From NCBI GenBank assembly GCA_017444705.1, contig JAFSWA010000092.1, positions 1-22,623 of the forward strand: a stretch of DNA of 22,623 bases, written 5' to 3'. The position numbers and the translations under genes were made by a program. Under the pieces are notes generated by a model, which was not told the DNA's origin, did no database searches, and worked only from the letters and a program-made list of their open reading frames with translations. Below, in pieces: positions 1 to 7,906 of the stretch (position 1 is the first letter of the stretch; each line of letters begins with the position of its first letter). Source of the DNA: a bacterium (GTDB lineage: Bacteria; Cyanobacteriota; Vampirovibrionia; Gastranaerophilales; Gastranaerophilaceae).

Positions 1-317
1 ATAATTTTTGTTTGTTCATCTGAAACGGGTTCATAAACACCAAAATCACCTTTGGCTAAATTATCACCGTATTTATATTCATAAAAAAGCATTTCATCCC
101 CTGATGTTTTTGGCAAAAACCAAATCTTATTTTTATCTTTAAGTAGCGGGATAATATCAACTTCAAAAGGTTTAGGGTAATATGAAAAAATGTTTTTTGC
201 CTCAATATATTCTTTTTGGGTTTTTATTTTTTCACAAATAATACCGCTCAAAATTTTTGTATCAAGCGTTCTTCTTTTTTCTGAAAGTAGTTTTCTTAAA
301 TCTGTTTTACTAATCAT
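1..317 (-). CDS. 5-formyltetrahydrofolate cyclo-ligase, 3' part cut by window edge
   Basis: Reading the minus strand from the ATG at 317-315 gives 105 codons with no stop before the window edge. The family (MTHFS, about 180-200 residues) makes 5,10-methenyl-THF from 5-formyl-THF with ATP in the cytosol. Seen here: an N-terminal basic helix starting MISKTDLRKLLSEKRRTLD, then IFSYYPKPFEVDIIPLL, the PKTSGDEMLFYEY strand, and GDFGVYEP. This order (helix, xxYxPxxxEVDxxPLL, LPxxxGxxMxFxxY, GxxGxxEP) matches the N-terminal half of the family. About 80 C-terminal residues, including the glycine-rich nucleotide loop, lie outside the window. The start has no Shine-Dalgarno sequence, only a run of A. 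A TATAAT on this strand lies so close (326-331) that the mRNA could be leaderless. It is divergent from smpB. Confidence 0.82.
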   Translation of the reverse strand, partial: MISKTDLRKLLSEKRRTLDTKILSGIICEKIKTQKEYIEAKNIFSYYPKPFEVDIIPLLKDKNKIWFLPKTSGDEMLFYEYKYGDNLAKGDFGVYEPVSDEQTKI

Positions 318-333
318 TTTTTTTTATTATAAT
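304..333 (+). promoter_or_regulatory. Candidate smpB promoter, -10 box shared with the divergent gene
   Basis: TATAAT at 328-333 lies 28 bases before the smpB ATG. A weak -35 candidate TTTTAC (305-310) stands 17 bases upstream. The -10 sits in the palindrome ATTATAAT (326-333), which also gives TATAAT on the minus strand (331-326). One AT-rich site could therefore serve both directions. This is consensus matching by eye. Confidence 0.45.
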
Positions 334-361
334 TGAAGAACAGAAAAATAGCGAACTAAAA

Positions 362-808
362 ATGGAAAGACAGATTATAGCAAAAAATAAAAAAGCATAT
401 TTTGATTTTCATATTTTTGACAAATATGAAGCGGGAATTGTGCTGACAGGAACCGAAATAAAATCTGTAAGAAAAAATAACGTGAACTTGAAAGACAGCT
501 TTGTCCGGATTGAAAGCGGGGAAGTTTTTCTCTATAACTGTCATATAAGTCCTTTTGAACACGGAAATCGATATAACCACGATCCTTTGAGGACAAGAAA
601 ATTACTTTTGAGCAAAAAAGAGATTTTAAAAATAGATTCAAAAGTCAAAAAAGACGGTTATACGATTGTGCCGTTGGAAATTTATATATTTAAAGGTTTT
701 GCAAAGGTTGAGATAGCACTTGCAAAAGGTAAAAAGCTTCACGACAAAAGAGAAGACCTCGCCAAAAAAGACCAAAAACGTGAAATTGACAGACTAATGA
801 AACGTTAA
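362..808 (+). CDS. smpB: SsrA-binding protein SmpB
   Basis: SmpB binds tmRNA and brings it to stalled ribosomes for trans-translation in the cytosol. At 148 residues it has the family's normal length. Visible signatures are the N-terminal IAKNKKAYFDFHIFDKYEAGIVL strand region with TGTEIKSVR, the segment HISPFEHGNRYNHDPLRTRKLLL, GYTIVPLEIYI and KVEIALAKGKKLHDKRE, and the basic C-terminal tail ending KKDQKREIDRLMKR that enters the ribosome. The ATG at 362 starts the domain correctly but has no clear Shine-Dalgarno sequence. The stop codon lies inside a perfect palindrome (804-817). No tmRNA gene is visible in the window. Confidence 0.96.
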   Translation: MERQIIAKNKKAYFDFHIFDKYEAGIVLTGTEIKSVRKNNVNLKDSFVRIESGEVFLYNCHISPFEHGNRYNHDPLRTRKLLLSKKEILKIDSKVKKDGYTIVPLEIYIFKGFAKVEIALAKGKKLHDKREDLAKKDQKREIDRLMKR

Positions 809-817
809 TGCATTAAC
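804..817. repeat. Perfect 14-bp palindrome over the smpB stop codon
   Basis: GTTAATGCATTAAC is its own reverse complement and covers the TAA of smpB. It has no loop and only ATTTTG after it, so it is a poor intrinsic terminator. It could be an operator for a dimeric regulator of the downstream large gene, or chance in AT-rich DNA. Confidence 0.4.
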
Positions 818-852
818 ATTTTGTAATAAAAATAATTAAAAACGCAATATCC

Positions 853-899
853 TTTCAAAAATTTTCTTTATAAATATATAAGAGGAAATTTTAGAGGGA
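853..899 (+). promoter_or_regulatory. Candidate promoter and ribosome binding site of the large ART gene
   Basis: TTTCAA (853-858) and TATATA (875-880) are 16 bases apart. The downstream leader contains two purine-rich stretches, AGAGGAAA and AGAGGGAAAA, the second placed correctly for the ATG at 903. The -35 is weak and the region is AT-rich, so the promoter call is tentative. The second ribosome binding site is convincing. Confidence 0.4.
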
Positions 900-902
900 A
901 AA

Positions 903-3900
903 ATGTCACACGGAAATCAATTAAGATATGATGCAGATGTTGCACTCAGAATGAGAATAATCAATGAACGTATAGATGAAATTAAAAGCGGTACACCCGG
1001 ATTTTACAGTTCACCTATAGCTACACAGTTATTAAAAAATTTAGGGGAACCTGAAGCTCCTAAAGAAGCACAGTTAGACCCGCTTGTTGCTTTTGCATTG
1101 GCACATAAAAATAATGTGATTAAAACCGCAGACGGCAAAATTATTCCGCTTGTTGATCATCCGTACCCTGATGCCTATGTTGATTATTTAATAAAACGTG
1201 ACAAAGAAAAAGAACCTCAACATTTTTATGAAACAGTTCAGCAATTTTTTTACAACGGTGAAAAACCGACAGTAAAAGAATATGAAACACGTATGAAAAA
1301 ATTGGGCAGAGATATGCAGTATAAAATTTATCCGATTGCCCAAATGGAACAACAATTGGCACAAACATTAAATTCCGACGGTTTTATCGGTTTTACCTGG
1401 GACGGAATTAAAAACCTGTTCGGCATGCAATCCGGTTCGTATAACGTTCAACATGAGTTATATAAATTAAGAAATTTAAAAGACGGAGCATCATTTGAAA
1501 ATACAAGGGCAGCTTTGCAATCATTTAAAGAAGGTCAACAGCAGGTTGTTGATGTAACATCAGATATTGCTGCGTATTCTGCGGCAGCAGGTGCTTATGC
1601 GGCAGCTTTGGGCGGAGCGGTAGCCGCACCGTTTACAGGAGGGGCTTCTCTTAGTATAACAGCACTTGCTTTAGCCGGTGCATCATCTGCGGGTGCAGTT
1701 ACCAAAGCAGGAGTTAAAAAACTTGATGCGGCTGTCGGCGGCAGAGAATACAGTGTAAACGAAGAAAATAAAGATTTATTATCGGGAGCAACAACGGGAG
1801 CTATGGTGCTTCCTGTTGCAGGTATTGAGTACGGTGCGGCAAAAGTTTTGGCAAATGCGGGTATGCCTTTGGCACAAACAGTCGTTGCAAATGCCGAAAA
1901 TCAAATAGTTGTGGGTTTAGGAAAAGCCACAACGAGAAATACCATAATCGAAACCGCTGATTTTGCGGCTAATCAAGCAGCAAAACAAGGTGCAAATATT
2001 ATAAGAACAGCAGGAAAAGAAACAGGCTTGCTTCAGTCAGGAATAACCGTACCCGTAAAAGAAGTAATGCAACAGGCTTCAAACAGTACGGTACGAAAGG
2101 CAGGAGAGCAAATTTTTGGTAATACAAGTAAAGAAACTCTTAGAAAACTGACTGCAACAGTTACGGGTACAACCGCTAATACAGGAGCAACACCGTTATT
2201 GGGCGGAGCGGTATCAGGTGCGGGACAAAGAATAATATTTAACGGAGTAAAAGGTGCAGCTGCCGGCGGAGTTTTTAGCGGAACTGAGAGTGCAAAAGGA
2301 TACTTGTGCGAAGTTGCGTCAACGGGTAAAAAATTTAATTTTGAAGAATTTTTAAAATATACAGGATATGGAACATTAGTCGGTCTTATTTTTGGCGGCG
2401 GATTAGGTGCCGGCACAACAGCTGTCGGGGAGGGTGCAAGCAAGTTGAGAGGTTTGTTACCAAACGGAACCGCAACCCCGGAAATACCGTCAGCAACACC
2501 GAAAGCCGTAACGGAAACAGGGATAGTTAAATCTGACGGTCAACCTGCTTTTGGAGCTTTGACTGTGCCGAAGGCGACATCTTCCGTTGTAACAACTCCG
2601 ATAGCGGGAACGGCTGCATCAGGAGTAACAGAAACGGCTGTATCGACTGCTGATAGGGTTGTTGAGGGTACAAAACCGACCGTACCTGTTGAGGAAGTTA
2701 AAGCAGAAACATTTCCGACAACTACAGAGAAGTCAATAACAACAGATACCAGTTTATCAATTGAAGATAAAATAAAAATTCTTGTAGAGAAGTATGGAAT
2801 ACCTCAGGACACATATGGACTTTCCAATATGAATCAAATAAAAAGAATGATAAAAATGAATTATCCTGTAGAATTGGCAGAATTATCTTACAATGCGGAA
2901 CAAAGAATGCCAAAGTGTGAAAAAGTTTTAACTCAAACGATTTTCAGCGAAAAAGCCAAAGGTAAAGAGCTAATTGAATGGTACCAAAAATCCTTCGAAA
3001 ATTGCGGTTCAGTAAATAATGCATTAAGAGAAGGCAGAACATTAAGTGGAAAAGCAAGAGAATTTCAAGAATTTTTTGATGTAAATCAGAGTGTATTAAC
3101 TGAAAATACAGGGTTAATAAGAGGTTCAAATAATATACCTGATGTTAAATCCGGAGATATAATTACAGACAAAGGATATATGTCAACAATGACCAGGCCG
3201 GGTATTCTTAATGTAATAGTTGAAGGTACCGCAGGTGGTGATGGATATTATAAAGATTTTCTGATAATTAAAGCCAAAGCCGGTCAAAAATGCATTATGC
3301 CGAGAAGTTGGGGTGCAAGCAATTCTCAAAGTGAAGTAATTTTACCAAAAGGGACTTCTTTAAGAGTATTAGAGGTTAAAGCTCTAAATGATAATGGTGT
3401 AATACATAATGGTACAATAATTACTGAAGCAGTAAAGGGAAGACGAGCTATAATATGTGAAATAGTTCCGGCAGAAGAAGCTGTAATTCCAAAAGAAGCA
3501 ACAGGTAAGTTGGGCATACCTGCCCAACAGAATGGAGTTGACGGGGTAAATGTTGTCAAAGATGCAAAAGTAGAATCGAAAGCGAAAGTTAATCCTGCGG
3601 AAGTTGAAATACCTGATACAGCCCCAAGAACTTTTGTTATTGACGGGGTGCAAATATCTACAAATGGTCAGTATTCACCTGAAACAGGGGATGCAATAAA
3701 AAAATTGTTTAAAAAATGGGCAGCTAAAAATGATAAAATTCGTGAAGGATATTTACAAAAATATATAAAAGAAATTCCAAATTTGGATTATGAAAATCTT
3801 GAACAACATTTGAAACACATAAAAATTTTTATGGGTTGTGAATCAAATTTCCCAATGTCACCATTTGAAAACGGTTATTTATCTTCAAAAGAAGGTGCGG

Positions 3901-5636
3901 AAGCTTTCGAAAGTTTATTACAAAATTATTCCGTGAATGCTAAAAGAGGAGAAGTTTCTCCTATAACCATTCCTCTTTCAGAATACAAACCTGAAACTAT
4001 TTTAACTGCCAAAAAGAGAAATTTGATTGGATGTCTTGATAACTACGAAAGAATAAACAGATTAACTCAAATGTCTGATGAAGAGTATTCTCGGTTTATG
4101 CAAAGAGTTGAGCAACAAATAAAAGAAAGCGGTTTAAGTTATGAAGAATTGGAGGCAAAACTTAAAAAACAGTTGAAACCGTTATTATCTTCTCATGTAT
4201 ATGAATGGATGACAGAATCATATATAAACAGGGAATCTGTGTTAGCTCAACTTGATTTAGTGGAGATATTAAAAAATTATCCGATTAGTATGAGTAGTAA
4301 TGATTTATTCGAAATTTTAAGCCAAACTGATGCGACTAATATTGACTCTTTTAAACAAGTATTGGAAAAATTGAAAACCCGTGAAAATGTTTCCGGCTGG
4401 GATATACGACTCTTTTTCAAATATGTAAATCCAAAAACTGAACAAGCAATATTTAAATTACTGGATGAAAAAGATATACCGATAAGTGAAATAAATAAAA
4501 TGTTATCTGATTTAGGCAAAGATTTTAAATGCGGAAAAATATCTGCTGATGAAGTTTTAAGAAAATATAACGCTAAACCGTTAGTAAAAACTATAAGAGC
4601 TATAAAATCGGAAGATATTGATATAAGTCCGGCAGGATTAAAACCGACAAAATTAGACCCGCATAATATTGAATCTTCATCATTGGCATTAGTTCATCTT
4701 ACAAATTATGAACCTGAAAACGGTATGATTTTATCAACCAGAGATAAACTCGGCGGGTCAAGAAACAGCGTACACTTTACATTAAATCACCCTGTTCGTT
4801 CACACAGAATGGGCGATTGGGATGATTGTCCTTATGCAGTTATTATGCCTTATGATTCCGCCGTATCAGCCAATAGTGCCGGAAAATTTGTAGAGGGTAT
4901 GCCAAATGACTTATATACAAACGGTTCAGTTGCTATACCCGAAGGTGCTGTTATTATTAAACTGAATCCTGAAATAGAAAAAGGAACCGTAAGAGTTTCT
5001 GAATTTTCAGGTAAAAAGGGAGTTAAATTAGTAGAAACATCAGAAAAACCTTATAATTTAGTACCTGCCGTACTTGAAAAAATGGGTTATTCTCACATAG
5101 AAGCTGACGGATTTTTCGGACAATTCAGTTACGGAAAATTAAGCGGTAAATCCGCTGAATCGGCAATGCAAAATTTTAAAGCATGGTTGAAGTTTTGTCG
5201 AAATAACGAAATAAAACCCACAATGCATTCATATTCTCCAAACGGAGTCGCAGAAGGATTAATTGAATCGATAGATTCATTATCGGCAAACGGCAGCTGG
5301 TTTGACAGAAGTAATTCAAAAAATTATAAATCTACAATTTTAGATGAAATAGAACAAATTAAAAAAATGCAATACTACGGATATTTTGTCAGTTATGACT
5401 TGGATAAACTTTATAAAATCGTTTCTGAAAGCAATAGTCCTGAAAAGGCACTTTTAAAAATAAAAAAAGAACTTGGTTTTCATCCGACAGTACATCGTAC
5501 CCGATTTGATTACAGTTTTTCATTACCAATATTTGACGATTTAAAATATATGACAAAAACAATGAGAGCTTTGAATTGTGAATCTGAACTTGAAAAATTA
5601 TTAAAAGAGCTTGAAGAAGAAAATAGGTATTATTAA
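903..5636 (+). CDS. Large multidomain protein with an ADP-ribosyltransferase exoenzyme domain (putative toxin/effector)
   Basis: This is a 1577-residue protein with no signal peptide. Order seen: a polar helical N-terminus (1-215); Gly/Ala-rich hydrophobic segments at about 217-265, 292-325 and 486-515; a Thr/Pro/Val-rich linker (about 520-625); and an ADP-ribosyltransferase domain (about 625-870). In that domain R740 lies in GLIRG, S761-T762-M763 in GYMSTM stands for the STS motif, and Q809-S810-E811 lies in SQSEVILPKGT. This R-S-E arrangement is that of the C3/VIP2-type exoenzyme family, which transfers ADP-ribose from NAD to a protein. QxE rather than ExE is the form known from C3-like enzymes. 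A helical region (about 905-1230) and an unrecognised domain (about 1255-1420, LVHLT then NSVHFTLN) follow. Target, export route and cognate immunity are unknown; no small gene follows it on this strand. AGAGGGAAAA precedes the ATG. The ART call is good; the toxin role is inferred. Confidence 0.8.
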   Translation: MSHGNQLRYDADVALRMRIINERIDEIKSGTPGFYSSPIATQLLKNLGEPEAPKEAQLDPLVAFALAHKNNVIKTADGKIIPLVDHPYPDAYVDYLIKRDKEKEPQHFYETVQQFFYNGEKPTVKEYETRMKKLGRDMQYKIYPIAQMEQQLAQTLNSDGFIGFTWDGIKNLFGMQSGSYNVQHELYKLRNLKDGASFENTRAALQSFKEGQQQVVDVTSDIAAYSAAAGAYAAALGGAVAAPFTGGASLSITALALAGASSAGAVTKAGVKKLDAAVGGREYSVNEENKDLLSGATTGAMVLPVAGIEYGAAKVLANAGMPLAQTVVANAENQIVVGLGKATTRNTIIETADFAANQAAKQGANIIRTAGKETGLLQSGITVPVKEVMQQASNSTVRKAGEQIFGNTSKETLRKLTATVTGTTANTGATPLLGGAVSGAGQRIIFNGVKGAAAGGVFSGTESAKGYLCEVASTGKKFNFEEFLKYTGYGTLVGLIFGGGLGAGTTAVGEGASKLRGLLPNGTATPEIPSATPKAVTETGIVKSDGQPAFGALTVPKATSSVVTTPIAGTAASGVTETAVSTADRVVEGTKPTVPVEEVKAETFPTTTEKSITTDTSLSIEDKIKILVEKYGIPQDTYGLSNMNQIKRMIKMNYPVELAELSYNAEQRMPKCEKVLTQTIFSEKAKGKELIEWYQKSFENCGSVNNALREGRTLSGKAREFQEFFDVNQSVLTENTGLIRGSNNIPDVKSGDIITDKGYMSTMTRPGILNVIVEGTAGGDGYYKDFLIIKAKAGQKCIMPRSWGASNSQSEVILPKGTSLRVLEVKALNDNGVIHNGTIITEAVKGRRAIICEIVPAEEAVIPKEATGKLGIPAQQNGVDGVNVVKDAKVESKAKVNPAEVEIPDTAPRTFVIDGVQISTNGQYSPETGDAIKKLFKKWAAKNDKIREGYLQKYIKEIPNLDYENLEQHLKHIKIFMGCESNFPMSPFENGYLSSKEGAEAFESLLQNYSVNAKRGEVSPITIPLSEYKPETILTAKKRNLIGCLDNYERINRLTQMSDEEYSRFMQRVEQQIKESGLSYEELEAKLKKQLKPLLSSHVYEWMTESYINRESVLAQLDLVEILKNYPISMSSNDLFEILSQTDATNIDSFKQVLEKLKTRENVSGWDIRLFFKYVNPKTEQAIFKLLDEKDIPISEINKMLSDLGKDFKCGKISADEVLRKYNAKPLVKTIRAIKSEDIDISPAGLKPTKLDPHNIESSSLALVHLTNYEPENGMILSTRDKLGGSRNSVHFTLNHPVRSHRMGDWDDCPYAVIMPYDSAVSANSAGKFVEGMPNDLYTNGSVAIPEGAVIIKLNPEIEKGTVRVSEFSGKKGVKLVETSEKPYNLVPAVLEKMGYSHIEADGFFGQFSYGKLSGKSAESAMQNFKAWLKFCRNNEIKPTMHSYSPNGVAEGLIESIDSLSANGSWFDRSNSKNYKSTILDEIEQIKKMQYYGYFVSYDLDKLYKIVSESNSPEKALLKIKKELGFHPTVHRTRFDYSFSLPIFDDLKYMTKTMRALNCESELEKLLKELEEENRYY

Positions 5637-5691
5637 TTATTCAAAAACACAACTTCTCAATTTTTATATTAGGTAAAAAATAAGCTGACAA

Positions 5692-6573
5692 TTAGACTTT
5701 CTGTGCCATTTTGATAATATAATTTCTTACATAGTCATAATAGTTATTATTTTTAAAATCTTCTATATTCTCTAAAACAGTTTCGGGCGAAATCCAACCG
5801 TTTTTAAGTGCAATTTCTTCTAAGCATGCAATTTTTTCGCTCGTAGCTTTTTCTGTTTTTTGAATAAAATTAGCTGCATTCAAAACCGAATCATGCGTTC
5901 CCGTATCAAGCCAAGTAAAGTTTTCCGGCAATTTTTCCACGGTAAGTTTATTATTTTTTAAATAAAGTTTATTCAAATCAGTAATTTCAAGTTCCCCTCT
6001 TTTTGACGGTTTTAGGGTTTTTGCATATTCAACAACTTTATTGTCATAAAAATATAAACCCGTTACGGCATAATTTGATTTTGGCTTTGACGGTTTTTCT
6101 TCAAGTGAAATTGCCCTGCCGTTTTCATCAAACTCAACAACACCAAAAGCACAAGGGTCGTCAACTTCGTACGCAAAAACAGTTGCACCGTTATTTTTTG
6201 AAACAGCATTCTTTAATTGCTTTTCAAAATTTTTTCCGTAAAAAACATTATCTCCCAAAATTAATGCAACACTATCATTTTTAATAAAACTTTCACCTAT
6301 TAAAAAAGCATCGGCTATACCTTTTGCCTCAAATTGAACCTGATATTTAAAATTCACTCCAAACTGAGCTCCGTTACCCAAAAGTTTTCGAAAATTGTCA
6401 TAATCAAGCGGATTTGTAATAATTAAAATATCTCTAATTCCGCTTTGCATAAGCGTAGAAATCGGATAATAAATCATCGGCTTGTCATAAACCGAAAGAA
6501 GTATTTTTGATATAGGGAGCGATGCCGGATATAACCTTGTTCCCAAACCGCCTGCTAAAACAATTCCTTTCAT
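5692..6573 (-). CDS. rmlA: Glucose-1-phosphate thymidylyltransferase
   Basis: RmlA couples dTTP and glucose-1-phosphate to dTDP-glucose, the first step towards dTDP-rhamnose and other dTDP-sugars for surface glycans. Its 293 residues match the family's usual length of about 290. Seen: the nucleotide loop LAGGLGTRLYP at residues 6-16, SKILLSVYDKPMIYYPISTL, LILGDNVFYG with the metal-binding GDN, EEKPSKPKSNYAVTGLYFYD, and TWLDTGTHDSVLNAANFI. I place the start at the ATG at 6573 because AGGGA stands just upstream and the fold begins at MKGIVLAGG. An upstream ATG at 6627 would add 18 unrelated residues and overlap the promoter. No rmlB, rmlC or rmlD is next to it, so the rest of the pathway must be elsewhere. 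Confidence 0.94.
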   Translation of the reverse strand: MKGIVLAGGLGTRLYPASLPISKILLSVYDKPMIYYPISTLMQSGIRDILIITNPLDYDNFRKLLGNGAQFGVNFKYQVQFEAKGIADAFLIGESFIKNDSVALILGDNVFYGKNFEKQLKNAVSKNNGATVFAYEVDDPCAFGVVEFDENGRAISLEEKPSKPKSNYAVTGLYFYDNKVVEYAKTLKPSKRGELEITDLNKLYLKNNKLTVEKLPENFTWLDTGTHDSVLNAANFIQKTEKATSEKIACLEEIALKNGWISPETVLENIEDFKNNNYYDYVRNYIIKMAQKV

Positions 6574-6598
6574 AAGGTCCCTTTTTAATTGCATAAAA

Positions 6599-6627
6599 AT
6601 GTTATCATAAATATTATTTGTCTGCAA
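6599..6627 (-). promoter_or_regulatory. Candidate rmlA promoter
   Basis: On the minus strand TTGCAG (6627-6622) and TAACAT (6604-6599) are 17 bases apart and lie 26 bases ahead of the ATG at 6573. This agrees with starting the gene at 6573 rather than 6627. Found by eye. Confidence 0.5.
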
Positions 6628-6685
6628 TAATTTTTACACAAAAGATAAAGCTTGTAATCGCAAAGACGTGATAAATGAGGACGTG

Positions 6686-6765
6686 GGAATCCAAAGAGAT
6701 TCCGAAACAAGTTCTCAATTGTACATGTCAAGCAATGACATGCATGTTGTCAGGCAATGCTTGAC
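6686..6765. repeat. Cluster of inverted repeats between the prepilin-like gene and rmlA
   Basis: GGAATC (6686-6691) pairs with GATTCC (6698-6703). GTCAAGCA (6727-6734) pairs with TGCTTGAC (6758-6765) and encloses TGACA (6736-6740) and TGTCA (6748-6752). Each half contains its own smaller hairpin, so it is an imperfect palindrome of two similar arms. It lies downstream of the prepilin-like stop codon. No T-run follows on either strand, so it is not a simple intrinsic terminator. It resembles REP/MITE-type intergenic repeats. Confidence 0.55.
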
Positions 6766-6779
6766 CTACATGCTACAAG

Positions 6780-7844
6780 TTATGGACTTGGCTCCGGTGA
6801 GGGCGATTGCTCTGCATAATAGTCATTCCAACATTGAGTATCGGTCGGGAGACACCAACTTGCATCAGGAACAAATTCACATGAATAGAAAGGTGTACCG
6901 CCATTTTCGTAATAATCACAGCGACAACCGTATGCATTTGATATATTTGTACATTCGGGAACTTGTTCTGTATTTATAATATAAGGTTCTGTAGATGGGG
7001 AAGGATCATAAGTTGGTGACGGGTCATCACATATACCGCTTGCTTCACAAGGATCATAAGTTGGTGACGGGTCATCACATATACCGCTTGCCTCACAAGG
7101 ATCATAAGTCGGTGACGGGTCATTAGTCGGGGATGAAGAAGCTGCATAAATGTTCAAAACATCAGACGGTGTTACTATTCCGGTACTTGCTTGTGTTTTT
7201 TGAGGGCTTTTTATACTTAACATTTGTGCGGCAGTATAATAACCATGTATTGGTACATTGCGTTCAACGTAAATTTCGGTTCCCACTGTATATGACGGAA
7301 CCTCAGACGGAAGATCCGAAGAATAGTTAGGAACCCCTAAACCATAGTGAAAATTATCAGAGCTGTCACCAAAATTTACCAATTTATCTTTTGTCCACAT
7401 AACAACCCCATATCTCGGGTTATTTACTGAGTCATGTACAACCGCATTACCGCTTTTATTTATAAACCATAATGCACCGTCAGATGTCGTATAAAGACAA
7501 CCTGTGTTACCCACATAGTCATTACCGTCACTTATCCAAACACTTTGTGTCATTTTGATATAATTTTTAAGGTTATCACAATTTTGCGTTCCAACCATAT
7601 CGGATAAATTAGTATCACCTGTTTCTGCAATATAATCATTTGCTAATTTTTCATAGATTGAAATTGCTTTTTTCATCTTTGTAATAGCAGTTTTTTCACT
7701 TTGATATCTAATCATTTGCGGAACAGTAATTGCAGCCACTACACCCAAAATTGACAGAGTTATCAGCACTTCTGCCAAAGTAAATGCCTTAACGTTGTTT
7801 GGCAATGTCGTACTTTCAACAATCATTGTTTTTGATAATTTCAT
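6780..7844 (-). CDS. Prepilin-type N-terminal methylation/cleavage domain protein with C-terminal 16-residue repeats
   Basis: A type IV pilin/pseudopilin leader is visible: a polar 20-residue leader, then FTLAEVLITL and a hydrophobic helix with GVVAAITVPQM; glutamate is at +5 of the mature form. The residue before the cleavage site is Ala, not the usual Gly. After the helix comes a soluble domain, then a Pro/Asp-rich tail with a repeated unit (YDPCEASGICDDPSPT) and further cysteines (C..GCRC..C..C..C) that could form disulfides, ending SPSPEPSP. The protein would be inserted in the inner membrane and processed by a prepilin peptidase not encoded here. I prefer the ATG at 7844: AGAGG lies 7 bases upstream, while it touches the ATG at 7850. 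A strong promoter precedes it, and the gene is divergent from an XRE regulator. Which pilus or secretion system it serves cannot be told. Confidence 0.85.
   Translation of the reverse strand: MKLSKTMIVESTTLPNNVKAFTLAEVLITLSILGVVAAITVPQMIRYQSEKTAITKMKKAISIYEKLANDYIAETGDTNLSDMVGTQNCDNLKNYIKMTQSVWISDGNDYVGNTGCLYTTSDGALWFINKSGNAVVHDSVNNPRYGVVMWTKDKLVNFGDSSDNFHYGLGVPNYSSDLPSEVPSYTVGTEIYVERNVPIHGYYTAAQMLSIKSPQKTQASTGIVTPSDVLNIYAASSSPTNDPSPTYDPCEASGICDDPSPTYDPCEASGICDDPSPTYDPSPSTEPYIINTEQVPECTNISNAYGCRCDYYENGGTPFYSCEFVPDASWCLPTDTQCWNDYYAEQSPSPEPSP
7003..7125. repeat. 48-bp in-frame tandem repeat inside the prepilin-like gene
   Basis: Copies begin with GGATCATAAG at 7003, 7051 and 7099. The first two are full 48-bp units that differ at few positions; the third is a half unit ending at GGGTCAT. 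Forty-eight bases equal 16 codons, so a change in copy number keeps the frame and only lengthens or shortens the Cys/Asp/Pro-rich tail. Confidence 0.9.
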
Positions 7845-7906
7845 ATTCATACCTCTTTCTTGTCAAGTATATATCAATAAATATTATAAAAAATGAGTTT
7901 CACTTC

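Noticed and set aside
2033..2443. Minus-strand ORF of 136 codons inside the large ART gene
   Set aside because: Low-complexity Pro/Ala/Val translation is a frame shadow of the Gly/Ala/Thr-rich coding strand; no ribosome binding site.
5637..5691. Immunity gene or terminator after the large ART gene
   Set aside because: Only 55 bp of AT-rich sequence without an ORF or a convincing stem-loop separate it from the convergent rmlA.
5692..6573. rmlA as part of a dTDP-rhamnose operon
   Set aside because: No rmlB, rmlC or rmlD is next to it; neighbours on both sides are unrelated.
6574..6627. Longer rmlA reading from ATG at 6627
   Set aside because: It overlaps the candidate promoter, while AGGGA stands correctly before the ATG at 6573, where the conserved fold begins.
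6668..6979. Plus-strand ORF of 103 codons
   Set aside because: It runs through the palindromic element and antisense to the prepilin-like gene's 3' end, has no good ribosome binding site and no recognisable domain.
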